DNA of 11,547 nucleotides, from positions 1-11,547 of the forward strand of contig CALBMD010000299.1 in NCBI GenBank assembly GCA_937896265.1, read 5' to 3'. How positions within the stretch are numbered: position 1 is the stretch's first letter; the number at the start of each line of letters is the position of its first letter. A program made the position numbers and the translations under genes. A model generated the notes under the pieces. The model did no database searches. It saw only the letters and a program-made list of their open reading frames with translations, and was not told the DNA's origin. The DNA comes from an uncultured Pseudomonadota bacterium (lineage in GTDB: Bacteria > Bdellovibrionota_B > Oligoflexia > Oligoflexales > Bog-1112). Positions 1-6,623 of the stretch are shown here, one piece after another.

Positions 1-104
1 GGTTTGGGGAGCGCGCAGCTCCCCAGAACACCGTCTTATGCCAGGCTGCTCTTACAAACTAGCTCTAGAATGCATGGAATGCATAGCTAAGAGTTTAGGG
101 ACAT
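1..104. repeat. Partial copy of a dispersed palindromic intergenic repeat
   Basis: Positions 18-66 match 7437-7486 in the same orientation at all but one place: this copy has one C fewer after CAGAACAC. The left end keeps only the centre of the palindrome: TGGGGAGC (5-12) pairs with GCTCCCCA (18-25) around a 5-nt loop, and the left arm must lie before position 1. The right arm (44-64) is followed by an 8-bp direct repeat, GAATGCAT, at 68-75 and 77-84. Next comes a box at 85-104 whose reverse complement closely matches 7347-7366, on the other side of the second copy. The copy lies just beyond the 3' end of maeB. There is no transposase, so it looks like a non-autonomous or REP/MITE-like element; that label is inference. 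Confidence 0.75.
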
Positions 105-186
105 TCACTAAATCCGCGGAGTAGCGCTAGTCGACCCTAACTGAAAAAGCCAAAGTTTTTTGAGGGCCTCCCAGAGAGAGGCGTTA

Positions 187-207
187 AAAACCACCAGGTT
201 TTCAACA
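187..207 (-). terminator. Weak candidate terminator after maeB
   Basis: Read on the minus strand, just past the maeB stop codon, AAAACC pairs with GGTTTT across a 4-nt loop (stem arms 187-192 and 197-202), and the 3' arm runs on into Ts. The stem is short and mostly A-T, so it would be a poor intrinsic terminator. A second small GC stem, GCCTC/GAGGC, sits at 166-182. Position and shape are the only support. Confidence 0.25.
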
Positions 208-219
208 TAAAATCCTCGA

Positions 220-2511
220 CTAGCTATCTTTCTCTTGATCCATCTTGGCTTTCACAACTTGATGAGCGCTAAGATAAATCATATTAATAATCTCTTGCAC
301 TGAAGCGCCTCGTTGCAAAGAATGGGCTGGTTTTTTAATCCCAACTAAAATCGGACCAGTTGGCTTGGCATCACTTAACTGCGTCAAAATTTTATAAGCG
401 ATATTCGCTGAAGCGAGATCAGGGAAAATTAACACGTTGGCATTATCTTTAAGCGTGCAAAACGGGTATTCTTGTTGCCTAAGCTCTGCATTTAAAGCGA
501 CATCAACTTGCATCTCACCGTCAATCTCAAGGCTAGGATTTAACTCACGAACAATCTGCACCGCCTTTGCTACTTTCTTGGCTTTCGCATCCGGACTGGA
601 ACCAAAGCTTGAGAAACTAAGCATAGCAACTCGAATCGGATCTTTGGTATAGGTTGCAGCCAGCTCCGCTGTCGAAAGAGCAATCTTAGCTAGCTCTTCT
701 GAGCTTGGCTCAACATTGATCGTGCAGTCTGCAAAAAATATCAGCCTATCCTCATTAGCCATCATATAAACACCAGCAAGCGAACGGCCACCAGAGGGTT
801 TTATGACTTCTAAAATCGGTTTAACTGCATTGCGATAAGAACAGTTAGTGCCATTTAGCATAGCGTCTACTTGTCCAGAGTAGAGCATAATAGCGGCAAA
901 GTAATTTTGATCAAGGATCATATGGCGCGCTGCTGTGCGTGAGACCCCCTGCCTGCCCCTTAGCTCGTAGAGAGTTTCTGCAAAGGATTCTAAACGAATA
1001 TCAATATTAGGATTAATAATCTCCAGCCGAGAGTGTTTTTTAATACCAAGGCCAGCCATGACCTTCTTGATTTTGATCGAATTACCTAAGATAGCAATAT
1101 CGATATCACCCTCTTCAGCAACTTGATTAACAGCCTTAATAATCTTAGGATCATCGCCTGCTGTAAGAAGAACCCTCGGAACAAAGCCAGTCCGATTATG
1201 ATAATTGGTTATCTCTTTTTGTAAGTTTCGCACAATACGTCGCGATGGGCCTAGAATTCTCTCAAGCTTTTCACGGTATTGATCAAGATCAAGTTTGATT
1301 TTAGCAACGCCAGTATCCATAGCTGCCTTAGCAACTGCTGGTGCAACTCTTAACAGAACGCGCTGATCTACTGGCTTAGGGATCAGATAATCAGGACCAA
1401 AACGACAAGAGGATACTCCTTTGTAAACACTCATCACTTCTTCAGGAACTGTCTCTTTAGCAAGGGAGGCAATAGCATAAACCGCTGCCATTTCCATAGC
1501 CTCATTGATCACTGTGGCCCTAACATCCAAAGCTCCCCTAAAAATATAGGGAAAACCAAGAACATTATTAACTTGATTAGGATAGTCTGAACGCCCTGTC
1601 GCAACAATAACATCAGGGCGCACTTTTTTTGCCAGATCTGGCGAAATCTCAGGATCAGGGTTAGCTAAAGCAAAGACAATTGGCCTTGCCTTCATCTTTA
1701 AAAGCATAGCTTCAGTAAGAATACCAGCCTGCGATACACCAATAAAACAGTCCGCCTGATCGATAGCGTCGCTTAAGGTTCTGATCTCTCCTGAGACTGC
1801 AAATTTTTTCTTGTATTCGTTTAGATCATCTCTATCGACATGCAAAACCCCTTTAGAATCGCACATAACGATGTTTTCAAGTTTAACACCTAGCCGCAAT
1901 AAGAGCTTTGCACAGCTAATTGCTGCCGCGCCAGCACCAGAAAAAACCACCTTAGTTGTTTCGATCTGACGATCTGTGAGCTCACAAGCGTTTATAAAAC
2001 CAGCTGCTGTAATAATAGCTGTTCCATGCTGATCATCATGAAAGACCGGAATCGACATCTCCTTGCGCAGTCTTTCTTCAATATAAAAACACTCTGGCGC
2101 TTTAATATCTTCAAGATTTACACCGCCAAAGGTTGGTTCAAGCGATTTGACAATTTCAATAAATTTGTCAGGATCTTCGCAATTGACTTCAATGTCAAAA
2201 ACATCAATATTGGCAAACTTTTTAAAAAGCATGCCCTTACCTTCCATCACCGGCTTGGCCGCATAGGGGCCAATATTACCAAGCCCAAGCACTGCGGTGC
2301 CGTTTGAAATTACTGCAACTAAATTGCCTCTAGTTGTGTAATTAAAAGAAAGGTCTTTTTCTTTGGCGATTTCTCGACAAGGACCTGCCACACCTGGAGA
2401 GTAGGCCAAAGCCAGATCGCTTTGGCTATCGAGCGGCTTCGTGAATTTGATCGAGATTTTACCGCGTGGTTCTTTCTCATGATACGAGAGCGCCTTTTTT
2501 TCGTAGTCCAT
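220..2511 (-). CDS. maeB: NADP-dependent malic enzyme with C-terminal phosphotransacetylase-like domain (MaeB)
   Basis: This cytoplasmic enzyme decarboxylates malate oxidatively to pyruvate and CO2 with NADP+, linking the TCA cycle to pyruvate and supplying NADPH. At 763 residues it has the length of the fused MaeB class (about 760). The N-terminal malic domain shows LAYSPGVAGP (35-44), the lysine-rich KPVMEGKG stretch (86-93), the metal-site segment FGGVNLEDIKAPECF (128-142) and FHDDQHGTA (157-165). The dinucleotide-binding loop GAGAAA follows at 192-197. From about residue 430 to the end it resembles phosphotransacetylase, for example DAMLNGTNCSYRNAVKP. In known MaeB proteins this domain lacks Pta activity and acts as an acetyl-CoA-responsive regulatory module. 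The ATG start has AAAGGA 7 nt upstream. It lies 24 bp after dacB, so the two are probably co-transcribed. NADP rather than NAD preference is inferred from the family. Confidence 0.95.
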   Translation of the reverse strand: MDYEKKALSYHEKEPRGKISIKFTKPLDSQSDLALAYSPGVAGPCREIAKEKDLSFNYTTRGNLVAVISNGTAVLGLGNIGPYAAKPVMEGKGMLFKKFANIDVFDIEVNCEDPDKFIEIVKSLEPTFGGVNLEDIKAPECFYIEERLRKEMSIPVFHDDQHGTAIITAAGFINACELTDRQIETTKVVFSGAGAAAISCAKLLLRLGVKLENIVMCDSKGVLHVDRDDLNEYKKKFAVSGEIRTLSDAIDQADCFIGVSQAGILTEAMLLKMKARPIVFALANPDPEISPDLAKKVRPDVIVATGRSDYPNQVNNVLGFPYIFRGALDVRATVINEAMEMAAVYAIASLAKETVPEEVMSVYKGVSSCRFGPDYLIPKPVDQRVLLRVAPAVAKAAMDTGVAKIKLDLDQYREKLERILGPSRRIVRNLQKEITNYHNRTGFVPRVLLTAGDDPKIIKAVNQVAEEGDIDIAILGNSIKIKKVMAGLGIKKHSRLEIINPNIDIRLESFAETLYELRGRQGVSRTAARHMILDQNYFAAIMLYSGQVDAMLNGTNCSYRNAVKPILEVIKPSGGRSLAGVYMMANEDRLIFFADCTINVEPSSEELAKIALSTAELAATYTKDPIRVAMLSFSSFGSSPDAKAKKVAKAVQIVRELNPSLEIDGEMQVDVALNAELRQQEYPFCTLKDNANVLIFPDLASANIAYKILTQLSDAKPTGPILVGIKKPAHSLQRGASVQEIINMIYLSAHQVVKAKMDQEKDS

Positions 2512-2535
2512 AGTCGGTCCTTTTGCCGCAAAAAA

Positions 2536-3981
2536 TCAATTTGATGTAAGAGAAATTACTTTAAGTAGATCTCGTTCTTGTGCCTCATGCAGGCTCTGCA
2601 GATCAGGCTGAGTCTTTGCGAGCATGCCATTTTGCAGGATAGTAAACAAGAGCAGATCATCCTTTTCATCGCTAAGAAAGCCGCTTAGAGCGGAGACAAC
2701 AACAGGGCTTGTTAAAGACCCAGTCTTTGCTCTAAGCCTGCCACGCAGTTTCGCTACATCTTTATTAAGAAAGCGATTTTTAAGACTTCCTGTGGCTCCA
2801 GCTGTCGGCAAAGAAGCCAAAAATTCCGGAAAAATCTGCCAATTTCTCCAAACATATCGAAGAAGCGAGCATAGCTGACGAGCGCTTACCCTTGTGTTTA
2901 CACTTAAGCCCGAACCATTTATGAGCGTAAAGGGCTCCTTAATACCAACCTTATCTTTAAGAAAGAAACTCACTGCCTTTACGCCTGAGCTATAACTACC
3001 GATAGCTGGCAGTTTGTGCATGACTTGATATTCAGCCCCTAGGCGTTTAAAGAGTACATCTGCCATATAATTATTTGAGAAAAAGTTTAACCCACGCAAA
3101 AGCTCTGATAATTCTTCAGAGTCTTTTTCATAGAAATCATCACCATGAACAAGATTGGCGCTAAACTTAACCTTGCCATGCAAAAATACTTGATTATGCT
3201 GTAAAAAAGCCTTCACCATATCACCGGCAAAAATCTCCGGATCAGGCACTGAACGGTAGATCTTTGTTGGGCTAGCACCAAGACTAACTGCACCCTTTAA
3301 GCTGAGCTTTAGCTTACCTCCAGCTAAGCTCTGGCGTTCCACTTGAATGACAGAGCGTCCAGAACTTTTTGTCACCAACTTATTATCAATCATCACAACG
3401 CTTAAGGGATATGGTTCAATGCTTACGACAGCAAGCTCACCAACTTTTGCTCCAGCAATCACATTGAGACAGACCGTATTAAAATTAACCCCAAAAGCTG
3501 TAACCTGGGCGTCATAGGCATGCTGCGATGAGTTCGCACCCTCTTCTCGAACACCATCTTTGGCCCATGGCTGAAATAGAGAATTATCGATGACCAAGTC
3601 TCCCTTGATTTCGCGAAGACCCATCGCTTTTAAATCTTGCACAATCTGCCAAAGTTTTTCAGTTACGACAAAAGGATCGCCACCGCCGCGAAAAATCAAA
3701 TCCCCTAAGACAATCCCTTTAGCAAAGCGTCCGTTAAGCAACACTTTAGTTTTAAACTTGCGGTTGGGGCCAAAATAATCAAGAGTCGCTGCTGTTGTAA
3801 TAAGTTTAGTTACAGAAGCTGGATTTAAGACAAGATCAGCGTCTTTCTCATACATAACTTTGCCATCGCTAGCCCGCACTACCAAGACCGACTGACTCAA
3901 AAGCTCGTTATGAAAAGGCTCTAGCGCTAAAATCAGGTGAGAATAAAATACCAGTGTAAAAAATAGAATTACCTGCTGCAT
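2536..3981 (-). CDS. dacB: D-alanyl-D-alanine carboxypeptidase/endopeptidase (PBP4, DacB family)
   Basis: This periplasmic serine DD-peptidase trims or cuts peptidoglycan peptide cross-links (S13 family). An N-terminal signal peptide is visible: a hydrophobic stretch from about residue 4 ending near HLILA (15-19), before LEPFHN. All three penicilloyl-serine transferase motifs are present: SVTK at 56-59 with the nucleophile S56, SNN at 302-304, and KTG at 419-421. The long insert between the first two motifs, roughly residues 80-290, is typical of PBP4 and absent from PBP5-type enzymes. At 481 residues the length is normal for DacB. The ATG start has a purine-rich AAGGAAGG about 11 nt upstream. 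It is the first gene of a minus-strand unit with maeB and is divergent from trxB. No residue needed for catalysis appears to be missing. Confidence 0.93.
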   Translation of the reverse strand: MQQVILFFTLVFYSHLILALEPFHNELLSQSVLVVRASDGKVMYEKDADLVLNPASVTKLITTAATLDYFGPNRKFKTKVLLNGRFAKGIVLGDLIFRGGGDPFVVTEKLWQIVQDLKAMGLREIKGDLVIDNSLFQPWAKDGVREEGANSSQHAYDAQVTAFGVNFNTVCLNVIAGAKVGELAVVSIEPYPLSVVMIDNKLVTKSSGRSVIQVERQSLAGGKLKLSLKGAVSLGASPTKIYRSVPDPEIFAGDMVKAFLQHNQVFLHGKVKFSANLVHGDDFYEKDSEELSELLRGLNFFSNNYMADVLFKRLGAEYQVMHKLPAIGSYSSGVKAVSFFLKDKVGIKEPFTLINGSGLSVNTRVSARQLCSLLRYVWRNWQIFPEFLASLPTAGATGSLKNRFLNKDVAKLRGRLRAKTGSLTSPVVVSALSGFLSDEKDDLLLFTILQNGMLAKTQPDLQSLHEAQERDLLKVISLTSN

Positions 3982-4040
3982 TATGCTTGTTTCCTTCCTT
4001 AAACCTATCTTTAGTTTACCGTCAATTCAAAAAAAAATCC

Positions 4041-4069
4041 TGTCCAATGCCCCCTGCTTAAGCTATATT
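4041..4069 (+). promoter_or_regulatory. Candidate sigma-70-type promoter for trxB-mrp-DUF971
   Basis: TATATT at 4064-4069 matches the -10 consensus at five of six bases. With 17-bp spacing, TGTCCA at 4041-4046 is a poor -35. The predicted transcript start, near 4076, falls at the base of the hairpin at 4075-4132, leaving a leader of about 107 nt before the trxB GTG. The -10 is good and the -35 is weak. No convincing -10 was seen for the divergent dacB, though TTGACG on the minus strand at 4020-4025 could serve as a -35. Confidence 0.35.
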
Positions 4070-4074
4070 TGCTT

Positions 4075-4137
4075 AATTTATCGTTGGCGCGAATGTACAA
4101 AACGACCGCTGGTGCCGCCTCAACGATTAATTTTTTT
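4075..4137 (+). terminator. Hairpin plus T-run in the trxB leader (possible attenuator)
   Basis: ATCGTTG (4080-4086) pairs perfectly with CAACGAT (4121-4127). After one T/T mismatch the stem extends outwards by AATT (4075-4078) with AATT (4129-4132). Inwards it adds a G-U pair, a C/C mismatch and GCG/CGC (4089-4091 with 4116-4118). The apical loop is about 24 nt and may contain a small ACC/GGT stem. Seven Ts (4131-4137) follow on the plus strand, as in an intrinsic terminator. It lies between the candidate promoter and trxB, so it could attenuate the operon or end a short RNA. The large loop makes it an imperfect terminator. Confidence 0.35.
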
Positions 4138-4171
4138 AAATCTTGGCTTGTTCCAAGTGTTCACCAAACAA

Positions 4172-4177
4172 AGAGGA
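4172..4177 (+). promoter_or_regulatory. Ribosome binding site fixing the trxB GTG start
   Basis: AGAGGA ends 5 nt before GTG at 4183. The reading frame stays open upstream to a TTG at 4069, but the extra 38 residues are unlike any TrxB N-terminus and have no ribosome binding site. The FAD-binding strand starts right after the GTG. Confidence 0.8.
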
Positions 4178-4182
4178 TAAAC

Positions 4183-5118
4183 GTGAATAAGATCACCATC
4201 GTAGGCACAGGACCTGCTGGCCTAACAGCCGCCATCTACGCGGCAAGAGCCGGATTAAAACCAGTTGTCTATGCCGGCAAACAACATGGTGGTCAATTGA
4301 CAACAACGACTGAGGTCGAGAATTTTCCAGGCTTTAGCAAAGGGATTCATGGACCAGAGCTCATGAACCAGATGGCAGAGCAGGCTAGTCGAGTTGGCGC
4401 TACGATCATCTATGATGAAATTCTCTCAGTTGACTTTTCAAAAAAGCCCCTAACCCTAAAAACCTACGACGCGGAGATTTTTAGCGAGACTGTTATTATT
4501 GCGACAGGAGCAACAGCCAAAACCTTAGGGCTTGCTGACGAAGCCAAGCTTATGGGCCAAGGCCTTTCTACTTGTGCAACTTGCGATGGCTTTTTTTACC
4601 GCAATAAGAAAGTTGTAGTCGTTGGTGGCGGGGATTCAGCGATGGAAGAATCCTTATACTTAGCAAACCTTTGCTCTGAAGTTATCTTGCTCCATAGACG
4701 AGATGAATTTAAAGCGTCAAAAATCATGGCTGACAGAGTACGAAACTCGTCCGTAAAAATCAAAACTCCCTATGCCATTGAGAAGCTTATCAGCGATGAG
4801 AGCGGCATTAAGGGCGCTATCATAAAGAATTTAGCTACTAACCAAATAGAAGAAATTGCTATGGACGGCCTCTTCTATGCGATTGGCCATCAGCCTAACT
4901 CACAAATTTTTGCTGATTTCGTTGACTTAGATGATCATGGCTATATTCGCGTGCAAAATTTCACTCACACAAAAACTCCGGGTGTTTTTGCTGCTGGCGA
5001 TATTGCTGATCCTACTTTCAAACAAGCTATCACCGCTGCCGGCATGGGTTGCCAAGCGGCTATCCAGGCAGCCAAATACATCGAAGAAGCACATTTTCAA
5101 GCCAACAAGAAGGACTGA
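4183..5118 (+). CDS. trxB: Thioredoxin reductase (NADPH)
   Basis: This cytoplasmic flavoenzyme passes electrons from NADPH through FAD to the disulfide of thioredoxin. From the GTG start it has 311 residues, typical for low-molecular-weight bacterial TrxB. The FAD-binding GTGPAG is at 8-13. The redox-active CATC is at 131-134, followed by Asp135. The NADPH-binding loop GGGDSAMEE is at 148-156, with HRRDEF at 171-176, the basic patch that recognises the NADPH 2'-phosphate. The second FAD motif, AGDIAD, is at 271-276. All catalytic residues are intact. It is the first gene of an operon: mrp starts 3 nt after its stop, and a DUF971 gene follows. The pairing with Fe-S assembly genes suggests a shared role in thiol and cluster homeostasis, but that is inference from position only. 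Confidence 0.96.
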   Translation: MNKITIVGTGPAGLTAAIYAARAGLKPVVYAGKQHGGQLTTTTEVENFPGFSKGIHGPELMNQMAEQASRVGATIIYDEILSVDFSKKPLTLKTYDAEIFSETVIIATGATAKTLGLADEAKLMGQGLSTCATCDGFFYRNKKVVVVGGGDSAMEESLYLANLCSEVILLHRRDEFKASKIMADRVRNSSVKIKTPYAIEKLISDESGIKGAIIKNLATNQIEEIAMDGLFYAIGHQPNSQIFADFVDLDDHGYIRVQNFTHTKTPGVFAAGDIADPTFKQAITAAGMGCQAAIQAAKYIEEAHFQANKKD

Positions 5119-5121
5119 AAA

Positions 5122-5973
5122 ATGGTTGATATGGAGCAACCCTTAGCTACTGACACCAATACCCAACCTATCAAGAACAAGATTCACTCTATTATTGCTG
5201 TCGCCTCTGGCAAAGGCGGCGTTGGCAAATCAACAGTCTCCGTGTTGCTTGCTCATTTTTTGAAAAAAAGAGGCTACCGTGTTGGCATATTAGATGCTGA
5301 CATCTATGGGCCGTCCCTTGCCTTAATGACAAAAGCCAGCCCCCCGTCACAGGAGGGGAACACCATTTTCCCAGGCAAAAGCAGTGACATCTCCGTTATA
5401 TCTGTTGGTATGTTTGCTGATCCAAACAAAGCCCAGGTATTAAGGGGCCCAATGGCCGCTAACTTGCTTGGGCAACTTTATCGTCAGGTAGCTTGGGGTG
5501 AGCTTGACTTTTTAATCATCGACTACCCCCCTGGTACTGGAGATATTCAGCTTAGCCTCTCTCAGCTTTTAACAGTGAACGCAGCTTTATTGGTAACCAC
5601 GCCACAAGACCTTGCCCTCTTAGACGTCCGAAAAGCTATTTCTATGTTTAAGACCCTAAATGTTCCTCTGGCTGGTATAGTTGAAAACATGAGTTATTTC
5701 ACGTGTTCCAACTGCCAAGAAAAGCATTATCTTTTAGGTCAAGGTGGCGGAGCAAAGCTAGCTAAAGAGTTTGGCCTATGCGAACTTGGCAGCTTACCCG
5801 CCAACCAAGACCTCACCCGCGCTGGAGACAAAGGGCTTTTTGGGGATGACTCCTATTTTAGCCCACAACTACTAGAAGCTATTGAAAAAGTTGGCGTCTC
5901 ATTTCTCGGTGAGCTAGCAAAGATTAGACCCGCTCCTAATCTTAGTTCTTTCACTCTCAATTGGAGAAGTTAG
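5122..5973 (+). CDS. mrp: Mrp/NBP35-family Fe-S carrier ATPase (ApbC)
   Basis: This P-loop ATPase of the SIMIBI class binds and transfers Fe-S clusters to apo-proteins in the cytosol. The deviant Walker A loop GKGGVGKST is at 30-38, with both the signature Lys31 and Lys36. LDADIYGPS (57-65) is the switch I region characteristic of Mrp, and IDYPPGTGD (133-141) is the Walker B region. The cluster-binding pair is C195-S-N-C198 in ENMSYFTCSNCQEKH. The 283-residue protein goes almost directly into the ATPase domain and lacks the N-terminal MIP18/DUF59 domain found in many Mrp proteins. ATG at 5122 has AAGAAGGA 8 nt upstream; a second ATG at 5131 is possible but less well spaced. It lies 3 nt after trxB, and its TAG shares its last base with the next gene's GTG, so translational coupling is likely. 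Confidence 0.94.
   Translation: MVDMEQPLATDTNTQPIKNKIHSIIAVASGKGGVGKSTVSVLLAHFLKKRGYRVGILDADIYGPSLALMTKASPPSQEGNTIFPGKSSDISVISVGMFADPNKAQVLRGPMAANLLGQLYRQVAWGELDFLIIDYPPGTGDIQLSLSQLLTVNAALLVTTPQDLALLDVRKAISMFKTLNVPLAGIVENMSYFTCSNCQEKHYLLGQGGGAKLAKEFGLCELGSLPANQDLTRAGDKGLFGDDSYFSPQLLEAIEKVGVSFLGELAKIRPAPNLSSFTLNWRS
5963..5966 (+). promoter_or_regulatory. Ribosome binding site for the DUF971 gene, inside the end of mrp
   Basis: GGAG is 6 nt before GTG at 5973. It lies inside the upstream TTG at 5961, the other possible start, which has no site of its own. This favours the GTG. Confidence 0.65.
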
Positions 5974-6275
5974 TGAGTCAGGAATCCTTAGCCATCAAAG
6001 AAATTTGGCAAAAAAACTCTATCACTCTTGGCATTAAATGGTCTGACAACCAAGAGTTTTTATATGATGTGCGCACCCTCAGAGCACTCTGCCCTTGCGC
6101 CGGATGCCAAGCTCAAAGACCTGCTAATGAGCTTTTAGAGCAGGTACGCCCAAAAACGATTACATCTGTCGGCAGTTATGCGTTAAAAATTGATTTTAAT
6201 GATGGCCATAACACGGGAATTTATTCGTTTGAATTTCTTAAAGATCTTGGTGAGCAGCAAAAAAAGCAAGGGTGA
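5973..6275 (+). CDS. DUF971 (gamma-butyrobetaine hydroxylase N-terminal-like) protein
   Basis: A 100-residue cytoplasmic protein made only of the DUF971 domain. It has LRALCPCAGCQ (36-46), with three cysteines in a CxCxxC pattern (40, 42, 45), and the strongly conserved tail segment VGSYALKIDFNDGHNTGIYSFEFL. Single-domain DUF971 proteins have no assigned enzyme activity. The same domain sits at the C-terminus of the plant chloroplast Fe-S carrier HCF101, behind its Mrp-type ATPase, and at the N-terminus of gamma-butyrobetaine hydroxylase. Here it overlaps mrp by 1 nt, so it is probably a partner in Fe-S or metal handling. The cysteines suggest a metal or cluster site, but this is not shown. 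It is convergent with the small gene downstream, with a 47-bp gap. Confidence 0.88.
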   Translation: MSQESLAIKEIWQKNSITLGIKWSDNQEFLYDVRTLRALCPCAGCQAQRPANELLEQVRPKTITSVGSYALKIDFNDGHNTGIYSFEFLKDLGEQQKKQG

Positions 6276-6322
6276 TGCTGGCGGAAGGCTTTCAGCAAGC
6301 ACATTCCACCGCGCATCTACTA

Positions 6323-6487
6323 TTAGTTGCTCTCTGGAGCAGTTGCTTCAGGCTTAGCAGTCTCTTCAGCTGGTGTTGCTGGTGTTGCTGTTGTTGTCTC
6401 TGGTTGTTTTGGCTCTTCGCTGCAGAAAGCAACTTGAGAAGCGAGGCTAGACACTAACAAACTTGCAACTAGAATGAATCTTTTCAC
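6323..6487 (-). CDS. Small exported low-complexity protein, 54 residues, function unknown
   Basis: The minus strand reads GTG AAA AGA through 54 codons to tandem TAA TAG stops. The product starts MKRFILVASLLVSSLASQVA, a typical signal peptide with a basic end and a hydrophobic core. After FCSEEPKQPE the rest is low-complexity Thr/Pro/Ala/Glu (TTTATPATPAEETAKPEA). Cys22 sits where a lipoprotein cysteine would, but the preceding residues VAF break the lipobox at -1, so either an atypical lipoprotein or signal peptidase I export is possible. AGGAAAGGG lies upstream of the GTG, and a good promoter is found at 6524-6551. Signal peptide, promoter, ribosome site and tandem stops together support a real gene. 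I recognise no family. The acidic, Pro-rich mature part should be disordered. Confidence 0.72.
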   Translation of the reverse strand: MKRFILVASLLVSSLASQVAFCSEEPKQPETTTATPATPAEETAKPEATAPESN

Positions 6488-6523
6488 AAAAATTTTCCCT
6501 TTCCTAAGATATTTAGACGGATT

Positions 6524-6551
6524 AGATTAGCACAAAGAAGCCGGAAGTCAA
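6524..6551 (-). promoter_or_regulatory. Extended -10 promoter of the small exported-protein gene
   Basis: On the minus strand TTGACT (6551-6546) matches the -35 consensus at five of six bases. A 16-bp spacer leads to TAATCT (6529-6524), preceded by TGC, an extended -10 TGn motif. Transcription would begin near 6517, about 30 nt before the GTG at 6487. This is one of the clearest promoters in the window. Confidence 0.55.
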
Positions 6552-6623
6552 TTTTTTTTCTAAAAGCGACTAGCGAAATCGCTTGAATTAAGCGGCAAAA
6601 TCAACACTCTCCTTGGATTTAGC

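Noticed and set aside
114..135. Cluster of three 6-bp palindromes (CCGCGG, AGCGCT, GTCGAC) as a regulatory site
   Set aside because: They are unrelated six-base palindromes downstream of maeB with no gene to regulate, and are compatible with chance.
4069..4182. N-terminal extension of trxB from TTG at 4069 or ATG at 4093
   Set aside because: It has no ribosome binding site and no resemblance to TrxB, and it covers the leader hairpin. The GTG at 4183 has a well-spaced AGAGGA and starts right at the FAD-binding strand.
6276..6322. Imperfect stem TGCTG/CAGCA with GTG/CAC as a bidirectional terminator
   Set aside because: The paired segments are short with bulges and there is no T-run on either strand.
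6272..6457. Plus-strand open frame rich in Cys, Leu and Trp
   Set aside because: It is antisense to the small exported-protein gene. Its odd composition is the complement of the ACA/GCA/CCA codons, and it has no ribosome binding site or family resemblance.
6564..6584. Inverted repeat AAGCGA/TCGCTT upstream of mnmD as an operator or terminator
   Set aside because: It is only 6 bp with a 9-nt loop. A T-run lies before it on the plus strand, not after it. No regulator is recognisable.
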